A stretch of 64,000 nt of DNA. Origin: Sphingomonas sp. S1-29 (GTDB taxonomy: Bacteria; Pseudomonadota; Alphaproteobacteria; Sphingomonadales; Sphingomonadaceae). Both the position numbers and the translations under genes were made by a program. The DNA lies in contig NZ_CP110678.1 of assembly GCF_026167545.1 (NCBI RefSeq), forward strand, positions 1,609,501 to 1,673,500, read 5' to 3'. The notes under the pieces are model-generated. The model was not told where the DNA came from and did not search any database. It saw nothing but the letters and a program-made list of their open reading frames with translations. Below, piece by piece: positions 1 to 8,959 of the stretch (positions within the stretch are counted from its first letter, which is position 1; each line of letters begins with the position of its first letter).

Positions 1-113
1 TGAGTAGGGGCTGAGCGAAGGCGAAGACCCGTATCGAAGGACATTGCCCGAAGCTGACGGCTGCTTCGATACGCCGCTTCGACAAGCTCAGCGGCTACTC
101 AGCACGAACGGTG
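1..113. repeat. Intergenic palindromic repeat, family C, cut by window edge
   Basis: The stretch contains inverted motifs of the type GTATCGAAG / CTTCGATAC and ends in CTACTCAGCACGAACGG. The same motifs recur at 11665, 47349 and 48798. It lies upstream of the homoserine kinase gene and shows no coding potential. The left end is outside the window. Confidence 0.75.
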
Positions 114-155
114 GGTGGGCGGTGTCTGCGTTTTATTTGGACCGACAGGAACTTC

Positions 156-1109
156 ATGGCCGTCTACACTCAAGTTTCCGCCGAATCGCTCTCAACCTTC
201 CTAGCGAAGTTCGACGTCGGCGAGCTCGTCTCGGCCAAGGGGATCGCCGAGGGGGTGGAGAACTCAAACTATCTCGTCGAGACGACGCGCGATCGCTTCA
301 TCCTAACGCTGTACGAAAAGCGCGTGTCGGTCGGCGACCTGCCCTTTTTCCTCTCACTGCTCGATCACCTCGCCGCCGACGGCAATCCGGTGCCGCCCGC
401 GATCCCCGATCGCGAAGGCCAGACGATCCACACGCTCGAGGGGCGGCCAGCCTGCTTGATCCGCTTCCTCTCGGGCGTATCGGTCAGCCACCCGACGCCG
501 GCGCAGGCGCGCGCGGCGGCGCAGGCGCTGGGGCGGATGCATGCCAGCCTTGCGACCTTCGAGGGCGTTCGCGCCAACGGGCTCGGGGCGGCGCATTGGC
601 GACCGCTGCTCGACCAGTGCGGCGAATCGATGAACCAGATCGCGCCCGGGCTGTACGACCGCGTCGCGCGCTCGCTCGATGCGGTGCTAGGCGACTGGCC
701 GAGCGACCTCGCGGTCGCGGCGATCCACGCCGATCTGTTTCCCGACAATGTGCTGATGCTGGGCGACCGGATCACCGGGCTGATCGACTTCTACTTCGCC
801 TGCACCGACATTCGCGCCTATGATTTGGCGGTGATGCATTCGGCCTGGGGCTTCGACGCGCAAGGGAACCCGCTCGACCCAGCCATCGGCCGCGCGCTGG
901 TGGCCGGCTATGCCGACAGCTTCGCGCTGACCCCGCAGGAGCGCGCCGCGCTGCCGGTGCTGGCGCGCGGCGCGTGCATCCGTTTCCTGCTGACGCGCGC
1001 CTGGGACTGGCTGAATACGCCGGCGGGCGCGCTGGTAACGCGCAAGGATCCGCTGGCCTATCTGCGCCGGCTCGACTGGTATGAATCGAACCCGAAGGCT
1101 TTTGCGTGA
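156..1109 (+). CDS. thrB: Homoserine kinase (ThrB, APH-fold type)
   Basis: Phosphorylates L-homoserine to O-phosphohomoserine in threonine biosynthesis, in the cytoplasm. The 317-residue product has the aminoglycoside-phosphotransferase fold typical of alphaproteobacterial ThrB: an N-terminal lobe starting [10 protein letters not shown], then the catalytic loop HADLFPDN (Brenner-type HxDxxxxN) followed by GLIDFYFA, which supplies the metal-binding Asp. The start at 156 is preferred over an in-frame codon at 111 because AGGAA precedes it and the family begins with MAVYT. The stop overlaps the rnhA start by four bases (GTGA), so the two genes are probably translated together. Length is normal for the family. 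Confidence 0.93.
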   Translation: MAVYTQVSAESLSTFLAKFDVGELVSAKGIAEGVENSNYLVETTRDRFILTLYEKRVSVGDLPFFLSLLDHLAADGNPVPPAIPDREGQTIHTLEGRPACLIRFLSGVSVSHPTPAQARAAAQALGRMHASLATFEGVRANGLGAAHWRPLLDQCGESMNQIAPGLYDRVARSLDAVLGDWPSDLAVAAIHADLFPDNVLMLGDRITGLIDFYFACTDIRAYDLAVMHSAWGFDAQGNPLDPAIGRALVAGYADSFALTPQERAALPVLARGACIRFLLTRAWDWLNTPAGALVTRKDPLAYLRRLDWYESNPKAFA

Positions 1110-1582
1110 CCGACCTGCCCGCTGAAAAACCTGCCAAAGAACTGCCTCATGTCGAAATCGCCACCGACGGCGCATGCAAGGGCAACCCCGGCCCCGGCGG
1201 CTGGGGCGCGCTGATCCGCTTCGGCACCACCGAAAAGGAATTGTCGGGCGGCGAGGCGCTGAGCACCAACAACCGCATGGAGCTGATGGCGGCGATCGAG
1301 GGGCTGAACGCGCTGACCAAGCCCTGCCGCGTGACGCTGTCGACCGACAGCCGCTACGTCATGGATGGGCTGACCAAATGGATTCATGGCTGGCGCAAGA
1401 ACGGCTGGAAGACCGCCGCGCGCCAGCCGGTGAAGAACGCCGAATTGTGGCAGGCGCTGCTCGCGGCGGCGGCACCGCACCGGGTCGAGTGGAAATGGGT
1501 GAAGGGGCATGCCGGCCACCCCGACAATGAGCGCGCCGATCGGTTGGCGAGCGATGCCGCGGTGGTAGCTGGGCGGCGGTAA
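1106..1582 (+). CDS. rnhA: Ribonuclease HI
   Basis: Cleaves the RNA strand of RNA-DNA hybrids, for example in primer removal and R-loop clearance. The 158-residue product shows the acidic active site in order: Asp in [11 protein letters not shown], Glu in NNRMELMA, Asp in STDSRYV, and the C-terminal Asp in GHPDNERAD, with the WVKGHAGH handle before it. The start is GTG, overlapping the thrB stop as GTGA. The thrB-rnhA pairing is common in alphaproteobacteria. Nothing is unusual in length or composition. Confidence 0.95.
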   Translation: MTDLPAEKPAKELPHVEIATDGACKGNPGPGGWGALIRFGTTEKELSGGEALSTNNRMELMAAIEGLNALTKPCRVTLSTDSRYVMDGLTKWIHGWRKNGWKTAARQPVKNAELWQALLAAAAPHRVEWKWVKGHAGHPDNERADRLASDAAVVAGRR

Positions 1583-1583
1583 T

Positions 1584-1712
1584 CTCTCCCCTCCCTGGCA
1601 GGGAGGGGTCGGGGGTGGGTCGAGGCCTGCGGGTACGGCTGCCCCGCCAGCCGAGGCGACCGTATCGCGAACACTCGACCCACCCCCTGCCCCTCCCTTT
1701 CAGGGAGGGGGG
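1584..1712. repeat. Palindromic intergenic repeat, family B (CCCTCCCT...AGGGAGGG)
   Basis: Two hairpin arms, CTCCCTGGCAGGGAG and CTCCCTTTCAGGGAG, flank a core bounded by GGGGGTGGGT and ACCCACCCCC type motifs. Close relatives lie at 15206, 16103 and 19331. It fills the gap between rnhA and the convergent FAD oxidoreductase gene and includes that gene's stop codon, so it may also act as a bidirectional transcription barrier. Confidence 0.8.
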
Positions 1713-2815
1713 ATCAGCAACCTCCCCGGCGCATACACCGCCGCATCGAGCCCCGCGATCCAGTCGGGCCGCTCTCCCCCGACGAGCAACCACGCCGCCA
1801 GCGCCGCCGCGGCGGGCGCGGTCTGGATGCCGAAGCCGCCTTGGCCCGCGAACCAGAAGAACCCCTCGGCGCTCGGATCGAAGCCATATACCGGCAGCCG
1901 ATCGGGAGCGAAGCTGCGCAGCCCGGCCCAGCGGCGCTCGACCGCCTCGATCCGCCAGTCGACCGCGCGCTCGAAGCGGTCGATCGCGGTGGCGACATCG
2001 ATGTCTTCGGGCGCGACGTCGCGCGGGGTGTCGGGGACCTCGTCGTGCGGCGACAGCCAGACGCGGCCCCCCGCCTCGGGCTTGAAATAGAAACGGTCGC
2101 GACCGTCGCGAACGAGCGGCGCGTCGGCGGCCATCGGCGGATCGACCCGCAGCTGAACCATGGTTCGCCGCAGCGGCGCGATGCCTAGCGGCGCGACCCC
2201 TGCCATCACCGCGACCGGGTCGGCCCAAGCGCCGGCTGCGTTGACCAGCACCGCCGCCTCGAACGTTCCGGCACGCGTTTCGAGCCGCCACGCGTCGCCG
2301 GCGCGGGTGGCGGCGAGCAGCCCGGCGCGCGTCTCCAGCGTCGCGCCGGTCCGCCGCGCGAGCGCAAGATACGCGCCATGCAGCGCCGCAACGTCGATGT
2401 CCTGGCAGGTGGGCTCGTACACCGCCTGCGTCCATTCGGGGCGAAGCCCGGGCAGCATCGCACGCGGATCGACCCGGTCGAGCACGACCCCCGACTCGGC
2501 GAATTCGTCGAGAAAGGCATCGAGCGCGCCGGCATCCTCATCGGTGGCGATGAACAATTCGCCGCGCGGCTTGAGGAAGCTGACCCCGCCGAGCTCGGCA
2601 GGCGGATCGCACAGGATCGCGCCCGAGGCAGTGGTGAGCGGCTGCACCCCGGGCCCGCCATAGGTTTCGGACCAGAACGCCGCCGACCGTCCGGTGGCGT
2701 GATAGCCCGGCTGATCCTCGACCTCGAGCAGCAGCACGCTTGCCGCGCTGCCGATCGCCGCCGCCAGGCTTGCGCCGGCGATGCCGCCGCCGACGATCGC
2801 GATGTCGTAGGTCAT
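1700..2815 (-). CDS. FAD-dependent oxidoreductase (DadA/glycine oxidase type)
   Basis: A 371-residue flavoprotein of the D-amino-acid dehydrogenase/glycine oxidase superfamily, expected to oxidise an amine or 2-hydroxy acid; the substrate cannot be read from sequence. The N-terminal Rossmann motif is IVGGGIAGASLAAAIG (residues about 6-21), followed by a Glu-ending strand (LLLEVEDQPGYHATGRSAA), and a second glycine-rich FAD contact lies near the C-terminus (FAGQGGFGIQTAPA). The start overlaps the stop of the upstream hydrolase gene as ATGA, so the two form an operon. The 3' end runs into a palindromic repeat, which may supply the last residues. Confidence 0.87.
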   Translation of the reverse strand: MTYDIAIVGGGIAGASLAAAIGSAASVLLLEVEDQPGYHATGRSAAFWSETYGGPGVQPLTTASGAILCDPPAELGGVSFLKPRGELFIATDEDAGALDAFLDEFAESGVVLDRVDPRAMLPGLRPEWTQAVYEPTCQDIDVAALHGAYLALARRTGATLETRAGLLAATRAGDAWRLETRAGTFEAAVLVNAAGAWADPVAVMAGVAPLGIAPLRRTMVQLRVDPPMAADAPLVRDGRDRFYFKPEAGGRVWLSPHDEVPDTPRDVAPEDIDVATAIDRFERAVDWRIEAVERRWAGLRSFAPDRLPVYGFDPSAEGFFWFAGQGGFGIQTAPAAAALAAWLLVGGERPDWIAGLDAAVYAPGRLLIPPP

Positions 2816-3756
2816 GCCGGCGCCCTTGCATCGAGGAAGCGATCGATCGCCGCCAGCGCGCGGTCGCGCACCGGATCGGCCTCGCGCAGGATTTCATGCG
2901 CCGATTCGCGCCCGAACCGGACCAACTGGGCATCGGGCAGCCGCTCCAGCGTCGCCACTGCGGCGTGGGGATCGACCAGCCCGTCGGCGTCGGCGATGAG
3001 CCCCAGCAAAGGCGTACGCATCGCGGCGAGCCTCGGCTCCTGCCGCAATGCGCGGGTCTGGGTGAAAGCTTCGGCCACCCAGTTCCAGCTCGGCGGCCCG
3101 GTCATCAGCCGCGGATCGGCCTGTTGCCACCAGGTTTCGTCGGCATAGCGATCGGCGTCGTGGGTGAGCAGCGTCTGGCGCGTCTCGGTGGTGGCGGGGC
3201 GTTCATTGCCCTTCCATGCCGCGCGTGCGGGATCGCCGAGCCTGCGCATCGCGCTCGCCGCCCATTCGCCGAGCCGCGCGGCGACCGGCCCCTTCAACCC
3301 CAACATCGGCGCGACCAGCACCGCGGCCTGCGGCGCGATCGCCGAATCGACGAGCGCGCGCAGCACCACATAGCCGCCCATCGAATGGCCGATCACGACA
3401 TGCGGCCCCGGCGTGGTCGCGACCCATTGGTCCCAGAACGCCGCGAGATCGGCGCCATAGTCGGCGAACGATTCGACATGTCCGCAATGCGGCGCGGGCG
3501 AACAGCGCCCCGATCCGCCCTGCCCGCGCCAATCGAAGCTGGCGATCGTCCAGCCCTGCGCATGCCAATGCGCGAAGCCTTCGAGATACTTTTCGAACAC
3601 ATCGCCGCGACCGCCGAGGAACAGCAGCGATCCGCGCGCCGGCGTCGCCTGCGACGGCCAATCGAACCGGCGATGCTGCCAAGCGTCGGGCGCGTCCCAT
3701 GTCGCGATGCGCGCGCCCATCGGGACCGCGCGCCGAATTGCTTCCAAACCTGCCAT
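2812..3756 (-). CDS. Alpha/beta hydrolase (lysophospholipase/monoacylglycerol lipase-like)
   Basis: A 314-residue serine hydrolase. The nucleophile elbow is GHSMGG, preceded by FDWRGQGGSG (oxyanion region); an Asp (LIADADGLVDP) and a His (ESAHEIL) complete a plausible triad near the C-terminus. It resembles PldB-type lysophospholipases, but the natural substrate is unknown. It is the first gene of an operon with the FAD oxidoreductase (four-base ATGA overlap). It is transcribed away from cpaA with only 49 bp between the start codons, so their promoters must overlap or abut. Confidence 0.88.
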   Translation of the reverse strand: MAGLEAIRRAVPMGARIATWDAPDAWQHRRFDWPSQATPARGSLLFLGGRGDVFEKYLEGFAHWHAQGWTIASFDWRGQGGSGRCSPAPHCGHVESFADYGADLAAFWDQWVATTPGPHVVIGHSMGGYVVLRALVDSAIAPQAAVLVAPMLGLKGPVAARLGEWAASAMRRLGDPARAAWKGNERPATTETRQTLLTHDADRYADETWWQQADPRLMTGPPSWNWVAEAFTQTRALRQEPRLAAMRTPLLGLIADADGLVDPHAAVATLERLPDAQLVRFGRESAHEILREADPVRDRALAAIDRFLDARAPA

Positions 3757-3805
3757 CTGCGGTGGTTACTTTTTGGAAAGCCGTGTCGTCTAGGGAATAG
3801 GCGAC

Positions 3806-4276
3806 ATGGGGGATGTTTTCGCTTGGGGGCTGCCGATCGCGCTGGCCGCATTGCTGGTTTCGGCCGGGATCGAAGACGTGCGCAAGCGCGAGATCGCCAA
3901 TTGGAAGAACGCCGCGATCGCGCTGATGGCGCCCTTGTGGTGGATCGCGATCGGGCTGCCGGTGTGGCCCGGCATGGCGATCCAGCTGGGCGTCGCGCTG
4001 CTGGTCTTCGGCCTGTTCGCCGCGGCGTTCGCTGCCGGCATGATGGGGGGCGGCGACGTCAAGATGATCGCCGCGCTGGCGCTCTGGTTTCCGCTGCATT
4101 CGCTGTTGTGGCTGCTGGTGGTGATGTCGCTGGTCGGCGGCGCGCTGACGCTGGTGATGCTGATCGACCACAGGCGGCGCAACAACGCCGGCCAGCCCGA
4201 GATACCGTATGGCGTCGCGATCGCCTGTGCCGCGCTGCTCACGTTAGGCGAACCACTCTTTAACCATTTTGGTTGA
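3806..4276 (+). CDS. cpaA: Prepilin peptidase CpaA (TadV)
   Basis: Inner-membrane aspartic peptidase (A24 family) that trims the leader from Flp-type prepilins. The 156-residue product is almost all hydrophobic helices. Two catalytic Asp residues are visible: in GIEDVRKREIANW (about residue 26) and in the GGGDVKMIAAL motif (about residue 93). The short form, without the N-methylating domain, is typical of Tad systems. It is the first gene of the pilus cluster. The Flp pilin that it should process is not in this window. Confidence 0.92.
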   Translation: MGDVFAWGLPIALAALLVSAGIEDVRKREIANWKNAAIALMAPLWWIAIGLPVWPGMAIQLGVALLVFGLFAAAFAAGMMGGGDVKMIAALALWFPLHSLLWLLVVMSLVGGALTLVMLIDHRRRNNAGQPEIPYGVAIACAALLTLGEPLFNHFG

Positions 4277-4327
4277 CTACGCGATGCCGGGACAACCGGC
4301 CCGCATCTGAAAAAGGCCTGAACTGTC

Positions 4328-5371
4328 ATGGATGGACGGAAGATCATTCTCCTGGTGGGCGCGCTCGTCATCGCGGCGATCACCGCGTTCATGGCACGGA
4401 CGCTGATGCAGGGCAGCGCGGCGCCGGTCGCCGGCGCGCAGGTGCAGGCAGCGCCAGTAAGCAGCGTCAAGGTGTTGGTCGCCACGCGGGCGTTGCCGGT
4501 GGGAACGATCCTGGGGCCCGAATCGATGAAGTTCCAGCCCTGGCCCGAAGAGCTGATCCAGAACGCCTATCATTTGGAGGGCAAGGTCGACCTGCGGGCG
4601 CTGCAGGGCACGGTCGTCCGCTTCGCGGTGCCCGCGGGCCAGCCAATCGCGCAAGGGTCGCTGGTGCGCCCCGGCGACCGCGGGTTCCTGGCGGCAGCGT
4701 TGGGGCCGGGCATGCGCGCGGTGACCGTGCCGGTATCGGCGCAGAGCGCGGTCGCGGGCTTCGTGTTTCCGGGCGACCGCGTCGATCTCATCTTGACCCA
4801 GTCGGTGCCCGGGGGCGGCGATGGCGAGCCGCTCAAGGCGTCGGAGACGGTGCTGCGCAACCTGCGCGTGCTGGCGACCGACCAGCGCGTCGACAACCAG
4901 ACCGACGAAGCGGGCAAGACTGTGGTCTCGACCTATTCGACCGTTACCGTCGAGGTGACCCCCAAGATCGCCGAGAAGATCGCGGTCGCGCAGACCGTCG
5001 GCGACCTGTCGCTGTCGCTGCGCTCGATCGCCGACAACGCCACCGAACTCGAGGAAGCAATCGCGTCGGGCGAGGTCACCGTGCCCGAAACCGACGATCC
5101 GCGCGCCGAAAAGGCGATGCTGGCGCGGCTCGCGGCGCGGCCGATCGAAGCGCGATCGAGCGTATCGACCGGCGCCGATATCTCGCGCTTCCAGCGCAGC
5201 AGCGTACCGGGTCGACCGCCAGCCAATGCTGGCGGCAACATGCAGCCAGCGCCGCCTGTGATGCCGGGGATGGTACCTGCACAAGGTCCAGCGGCGGTCA
5301 CGATGGGACCGGTCGTGCGCGTGTCGCGCGGCACCGCGGTGACCGCAGTCGAAGTCGGGGGAAAGAAGTAA
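4328..5371 (+). CDS. cpaB: Flp pilus assembly protein CpaB/RcpC
   Basis: A 347-residue periplasmic or inner-membrane-anchored component of the Tad pilus. An N-terminal TM helix (IILLVGALVIAAITAFMARTL) precedes an SAF/beta-clip domain (VLVATRALPVGTILGPE, residues about 51-110) and an RcpC domain with VPVSAQSAVAGFVFPGDRVDL. The C-terminal tail is rich in Pro, Ala and Gly. RcpC proteins support the outer-membrane secretin and can bind peptidoglycan-like glycans. A good AAAAAGG lies upstream. The stop is one base from the cpaC start, so the genes are coupled. Confidence 0.92.
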   Translation: MDGRKIILLVGALVIAAITAFMARTLMQGSAAPVAGAQVQAAPVSSVKVLVATRALPVGTILGPESMKFQPWPEELIQNAYHLEGKVDLRALQGTVVRFAVPAGQPIAQGSLVRPGDRGFLAAALGPGMRAVTVPVSAQSAVAGFVFPGDRVDLILTQSVPGGGDGEPLKASETVLRNLRVLATDQRVDNQTDEAGKTVVSTYSTVTVEVTPKIAEKIAVAQTVGDLSLSLRSIADNATELEEAIASGEVTVPETDDPRAEKAMLARLAARPIEARSSVSTGADISRFQRSSVPGRPPANAGGNMQPAPPVMPGMVPAQGPAAVTMGPVVRVSRGTAVTAVEVGGKK

Positions 5372-5372
5372 C

Positions 5373-6947
5373 ATGACGAAGATCCGCTCTTCGCTGCGCA
5401 CCGCGCTGGCGCTTGCCGCCGCATCGGGTGCGATCGGCGCATCGATGCCTACCGCAGCGCAAAATGTCAGCTCGCCGAGCGAAATGCTCCAGCTAAGCAC
5501 CGGGCGGGGACAGCTGGTCACCGTGCGCGAACCGATCACCGACGTGTTCGTCGCCAGCGAGGGCGTCGCCGACGTCACCGTCCGCTCGCCGACCCAATTC
5601 TGGGTGTTCGGCAAGAAGGCGGGGGAAACGACGGTCTATGCCGTCACCAAGGCGGGCAAGGTCGCCTATTCGTCGAACCTTCGCGTCGGCAATAATTTCG
5701 ACAGCGTCGGCGGCATGCTCAACCTGGCGATGCCCGAGGCGAACATCACCGCGACGCCGATGAACGGCCTGATCCTGCTGACTGGTACGATCGCCAACCC
5801 CTCCGACGGCGCCGAGGCCGAACGGCTGGTGCAGGCGTTCGTCGGTGAGGAGACCAAGGTCGTCTCGCGGCTGCGCACCGCGACCCCGCTGCAGGTGAAT
5901 TTGCAGGTGCGGATCGCCGAGGTGAGCCGCAGCTTCGTCAAGAATATCGGGGTGCGCTTCAACACCTCGGATCGCGCGGGTGGCGGTTTTCTGTTCGGGA
6001 GCAATTCGGGCAACGCCGGAACGATCAGCTATGATCCGGTCACCGGCGCCAAGACGTCGACCTATTCGGTCGGCGCGCAGCGCTCGACACTGGGCATCGC
6101 CGGACGCCTGCTCGGCACCGACATCCTGGCCTCGCTCGATCTGGGCGAGACGATCGGCCAGGTGACGACGCTCGCCAATCCCAATTTGACCGCGCTGTCG
6201 GGCGAAACCGCGACCTTCCTGGCGGGCGGCGAAATCCCGATCCCGATCAGCCAGGGGCTGGGCGCGGTGGCGGTGCAGTATAAACAATATGGCGTCAGCC
6301 TTGCCTATACCCCGACCGTGATGGCCGATGGCCGCATCTCGCTGCGCGTGCGACCCGAGGTTTCCGAACTGTCGTCGGCGGGCGCGGTGACCATCGAAGG
6401 CGTACAGATCCCCGCGCTGACGACGCGGCGCGCCGAAACGACGATCGAACTAGGCTCGGGCCAGAGCTTCATGATCGGCGGGCTGCTGCAAAACAGCCAC
6501 AACAACCAGATCGAAAAGACTCCCGGTATCGGCGATCTGCCGATCCTGGGCGCGCTGTTCCGCTCGAACGGTTTTCGCCGGCAGGAAACCGAACTGGTGA
6601 TTGTCGTCACGCCCTATCTGGTGAAGCCGGTTGACGGCAACCAGATCGCGCTGCCCACCGACGGCTACCAGTCGCCCACCGATGTCGAGCGCGTCCTGCT
6701 GGGCCAGCTCAACGGCGGTGGCCCCGGCAGCGAACGACCCAAGCCGAGCATGGCGCCGCCGACCATGGCCGCGCCCAGCTTCGGCGCGAGCGTGCCGGTA
6801 TTGCCCGCCGGTCCCGCGCTGCCCGGACAGCAGGTGCCGGTCGCCGCGCCGCTGCCCGATCCGTTCGCCACCGCGCCGAAGGAAAAGCCGCGGCGCAAGC
6901 CTAAAAGGGCCAAGGGCGACGTCGCCCCCGGCTTCAGCGTCAATTGA
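5373..6947 (+). CDS. cpaC: Tad pilus outer-membrane secretin CpaC/RcpA
   Basis: Forms the outer-membrane channel through which the Flp pilus passes. The 524-residue product begins with a signal peptide (cleavage near PTAAQN), followed by a pilus-assembly N-domain (LQLSTGRGQLVTVREPITDVFVA), a BON-like segment (ITATPMNGLILLTGTI) and the secretin domain from about residue 165 with its hallmark ETATFLAGGEIPIP and the terminal EKTPGIGDLPILGALF. The C-terminal 100 residues are Pro/Ala-rich and end basic (KPRRKPKRAKG), which is variable in the family. It lies in the cpaABCDE operon. Confidence 0.94.
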   Translation: MTKIRSSLRTALALAAASGAIGASMPTAAQNVSSPSEMLQLSTGRGQLVTVREPITDVFVASEGVADVTVRSPTQFWVFGKKAGETTVYAVTKAGKVAYSSNLRVGNNFDSVGGMLNLAMPEANITATPMNGLILLTGTIANPSDGAEAERLVQAFVGEETKVVSRLRTATPLQVNLQVRIAEVSRSFVKNIGVRFNTSDRAGGGFLFGSNSGNAGTISYDPVTGAKTSTYSVGAQRSTLGIAGRLLGTDILASLDLGETIGQVTTLANPNLTALSGETATFLAGGEIPIPISQGLGAVAVQYKQYGVSLAYTPTVMADGRISLRVRPEVSELSSAGAVTIEGVQIPALTTRRAETTIELGSGQSFMIGGLLQNSHNNQIEKTPGIGDLPILGALFRSNGFRRQETELVIVVTPYLVKPVDGNQIALPTDGYQSPTDVERVLLGQLNGGGPGSERPKPSMAPPTMAAPSFGASVPVLPAGPALPGQQVPVAAPLPDPFATAPKEKPRRKPKRAKGDVAPGFSVN

Positions 6948-6970
6948 CCCGGTACGGGAGAGACATTGTG

Positions 6971-7612
6971 ATGCATCCGCGCCTCCACCTCGCCGCGATC
7001 CTGCTGCCCGCCATGCTGCTGGGCGGCTGCGGCGGCACGCTCAACCGCGGCATCGAATCGGTCCACCAGCCGGTGGTCAGCCGCACCGATTATGTGTTCG
7101 ACGTCCAGTCGACTGGCCAGGGGCTGGCGACTGGCGAGAGCGCACGCCTGGCGGGCTGGCTCGCCTCGCTCGAAGCGGGTTACGGCGATCGTCTGTCGGT
7201 CGACGACCAGCCCGCGTTCGATCCCGCCGCCCGCGCCGCGGTGGCTGCCGAGGCTTCGCGCTACGGCCTGCTGCTGGCCGATACCGCGCCGGTAACGGTC
7301 GGTGCGCTGACGCCGGGCACCGTTCGCGTGGTGCTCAGCCGGATGGTAGCCGCAGTCCCTGGGTGCCCCGACTATAGCCGCATGTACGAACCCAATTACG
7401 GCGCCCATACCGGGTCGAATTTCGGCTGCGGGATCAATTCCAACCTGGCCGCAATGGTCGCGCGGCCCGAAGACCTGGTGCGCGGCAGCCGCGGCGCCGA
7501 CGTGACCGACACCGCGACCGCCACCAAGCCGATCCAGGCGCTGCGCGATCGCCAGCCCCCCGCCGATGCCGCGCTGCCGGCGGTTGCCACCGGCGGCACG
7601 GGGAGCAATTGA
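6971..7612 (+). CDS. cpaD: Tad pilus lipoprotein CpaD
   Basis: A 213-residue outer-membrane lipoprotein (CpaD family) thought to help assemble or place the secretin. The start at 6971 is favoured because GGGAGA stands just upstream and the product begins with a lipoprotein signal ending LLGGC, the lipobox Cys being about residue 20. An in-frame ATG at 6944 would put nine residues before this and overlaps the cpaC stop. Conserved features include CPDYSR and NFGCGINSNLAAMVARPEDLVRG, the family signature near the C-terminus. It is followed almost directly by cpaE. Confidence 0.9.
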   Translation: MHPRLHLAAILLPAMLLGGCGGTLNRGIESVHQPVVSRTDYVFDVQSTGQGLATGESARLAGWLASLEAGYGDRLSVDDQPAFDPAARAAVAAEASRYGLLLADTAPVTVGALTPGTVRVVLSRMVAAVPGCPDYSRMYEPNYGAHTGSNFGCGINSNLAAMVARPEDLVRGSRGADVTDTATATKPIQALRDRQPPADAALPAVATGGTGSN

Positions 7613-7613
7613 C

Positions 7614-8912
7614 ATGAACGCTCCCTGGAACCCCTCGCGCAGCAGCGTAATTCGCGAACCCTTTGTTGCGTTCGTCTGCGACGAGAACAGCGCCGAGACG
7701 ATGCGCAGCGTCGCGGTCGAGCAAGGCTGGGCGCCTGAAAAGGTCAACAAGGGCGGGCTGCGCAACGCGGTCCAGACGCTGTCGGTGTCGGCCAGCCCGC
7801 ACATCCTGCTGGTCGACCTGTCCGAAAGCGGCGATCCGCTCAACGACATCAACGCGCTGGCCGAGGTGTGCGAGCCAGGCACCGTGGTGGTCGCCTGCGG
7901 GCAGGTGAACGATGTCCGGCTGTACCGCGACCTGGTTGCCAGCGGCATCCACGATTATTTGCTCAAGCCGCTCAATCCCGACGCGCTGCGCGAAACGCTG
8001 GCGCAGGTCCAGACGATGCTCAACGCGCCCAAGGCGACCGAGCCGAGCACCGAGCGTGCGCATGCCGCGATTGCGGTGGTCGGCACGCGCGGTGGGGTCG
8101 GCGCATCGAGCATGGCGACCTCGATCGCCTGGCTGATGAGCGACAAGGGCCGGCGCACCACCGCGCTGCTCGATCTCGACATCCATTTCGGCACCGGTGC
8201 GCTCGCGCTCGACCTCGAGCCGGGGCGCGGACTGACTGACGCGATCGAGAATCCCAGCCGGATCGACGGACTGTTCATCGAACGCGCAATGGTACGCGCG
8301 TCGGACAAGCTGGCCGTCCTGTCCGCTGAGGCGCCAATCCATGCGCCGGTGATGAACGATGGTACCGCCTTCTTCCAACTGCAGGAGGAAATACGAACGG
8401 CGTTCGAGACGACGGTGATCGACCTGCCACGCGCGATGCTGGTGCAGTTCCCGCACCTCGTCACCGACGTGCAGATCGTGGTGATCGTTACCGAATATAC
8501 GCTGGCTGCGGCGCGCGATGCGATCCGTATCCTGTCGTGGTTCAAGACGAACGCGCCGCAGACCACGGTCATCATCGTTGCGAACCGCGTGCATGCGGCA
8601 TCGCTCGAAATCTCGCGCAAGGATTTCGAAGCATCGATCGAGCGCAAGATCGATGTGGCGGTGCCCTTTGACCAGAAATTGTGCGCGCAGGCGGCCAAGC
8701 TCGGCAAGTCGATCGCCGAAGCCGGGCGGGGATCGAAGACCGTCGCGCCCATCACCGATCTGGTCGGCAGGCTGCTCGCGATGACCGAATTGGTGGAGGC
8801 TGCCGAAGCTGGGGGCAAGACCAAGACGAAGGCTCATGTCGAGCCCGGTGCCAAGGGCGGATCGCTGCTGGGCAAGCTCAACCTGCGGATGCCGCGCATG
8901 GCGAAGAATTGA
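7614..8912 (+). CDS. cpaE: Tad pilus localisation ATPase CpaE (MinD/ParA-like)
   Basis: A 432-residue protein with an N-terminal receiver-like domain (residues about 15-125) and a C-terminal MinD/ParA-type domain that in Caulobacter directs pilus assembly to the pole. The deviant Walker A is VVGTRGGVGASSMATS, lacking the usual Lys-Thr pair as in many CpaE proteins. Switch regions DLDIHFGTGAL and DLPRAM follow. The start at 7614 has GGGGAG upstream; a longer in-frame start at 7566 would overlap cpaD. The gene normally next, cpaF, is missing: only 47 bases separate this stop from tadB. Confidence 0.92.
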   Translation: MNAPWNPSRSSVIREPFVAFVCDENSAETMRSVAVEQGWAPEKVNKGGLRNAVQTLSVSASPHILLVDLSESGDPLNDINALAEVCEPGTVVVACGQVNDVRLYRDLVASGIHDYLLKPLNPDALRETLAQVQTMLNAPKATEPSTERAHAAIAVVGTRGGVGASSMATSIAWLMSDKGRRTTALLDLDIHFGTGALALDLEPGRGLTDAIENPSRIDGLFIERAMVRASDKLAVLSAEAPIHAPVMNDGTAFFQLQEEIRTAFETTVIDLPRAMLVQFPHLVTDVQIVVIVTEYTLAAARDAIRILSWFKTNAPQTTVIIVANRVHAASLEISRKDFEASIERKIDVAVPFDQKLCAQAAKLGKSIAEAGRGSKTVAPITDLVGRLLAMTELVEAAEAGGKTKTKAHVEPGAKGGSLLGKLNLRMPRMAKN

Positions 8913-8959
8913 ACACGCCGTGCGCATAATCATCGCGCGTCGAACCTAGGGAGGCGACC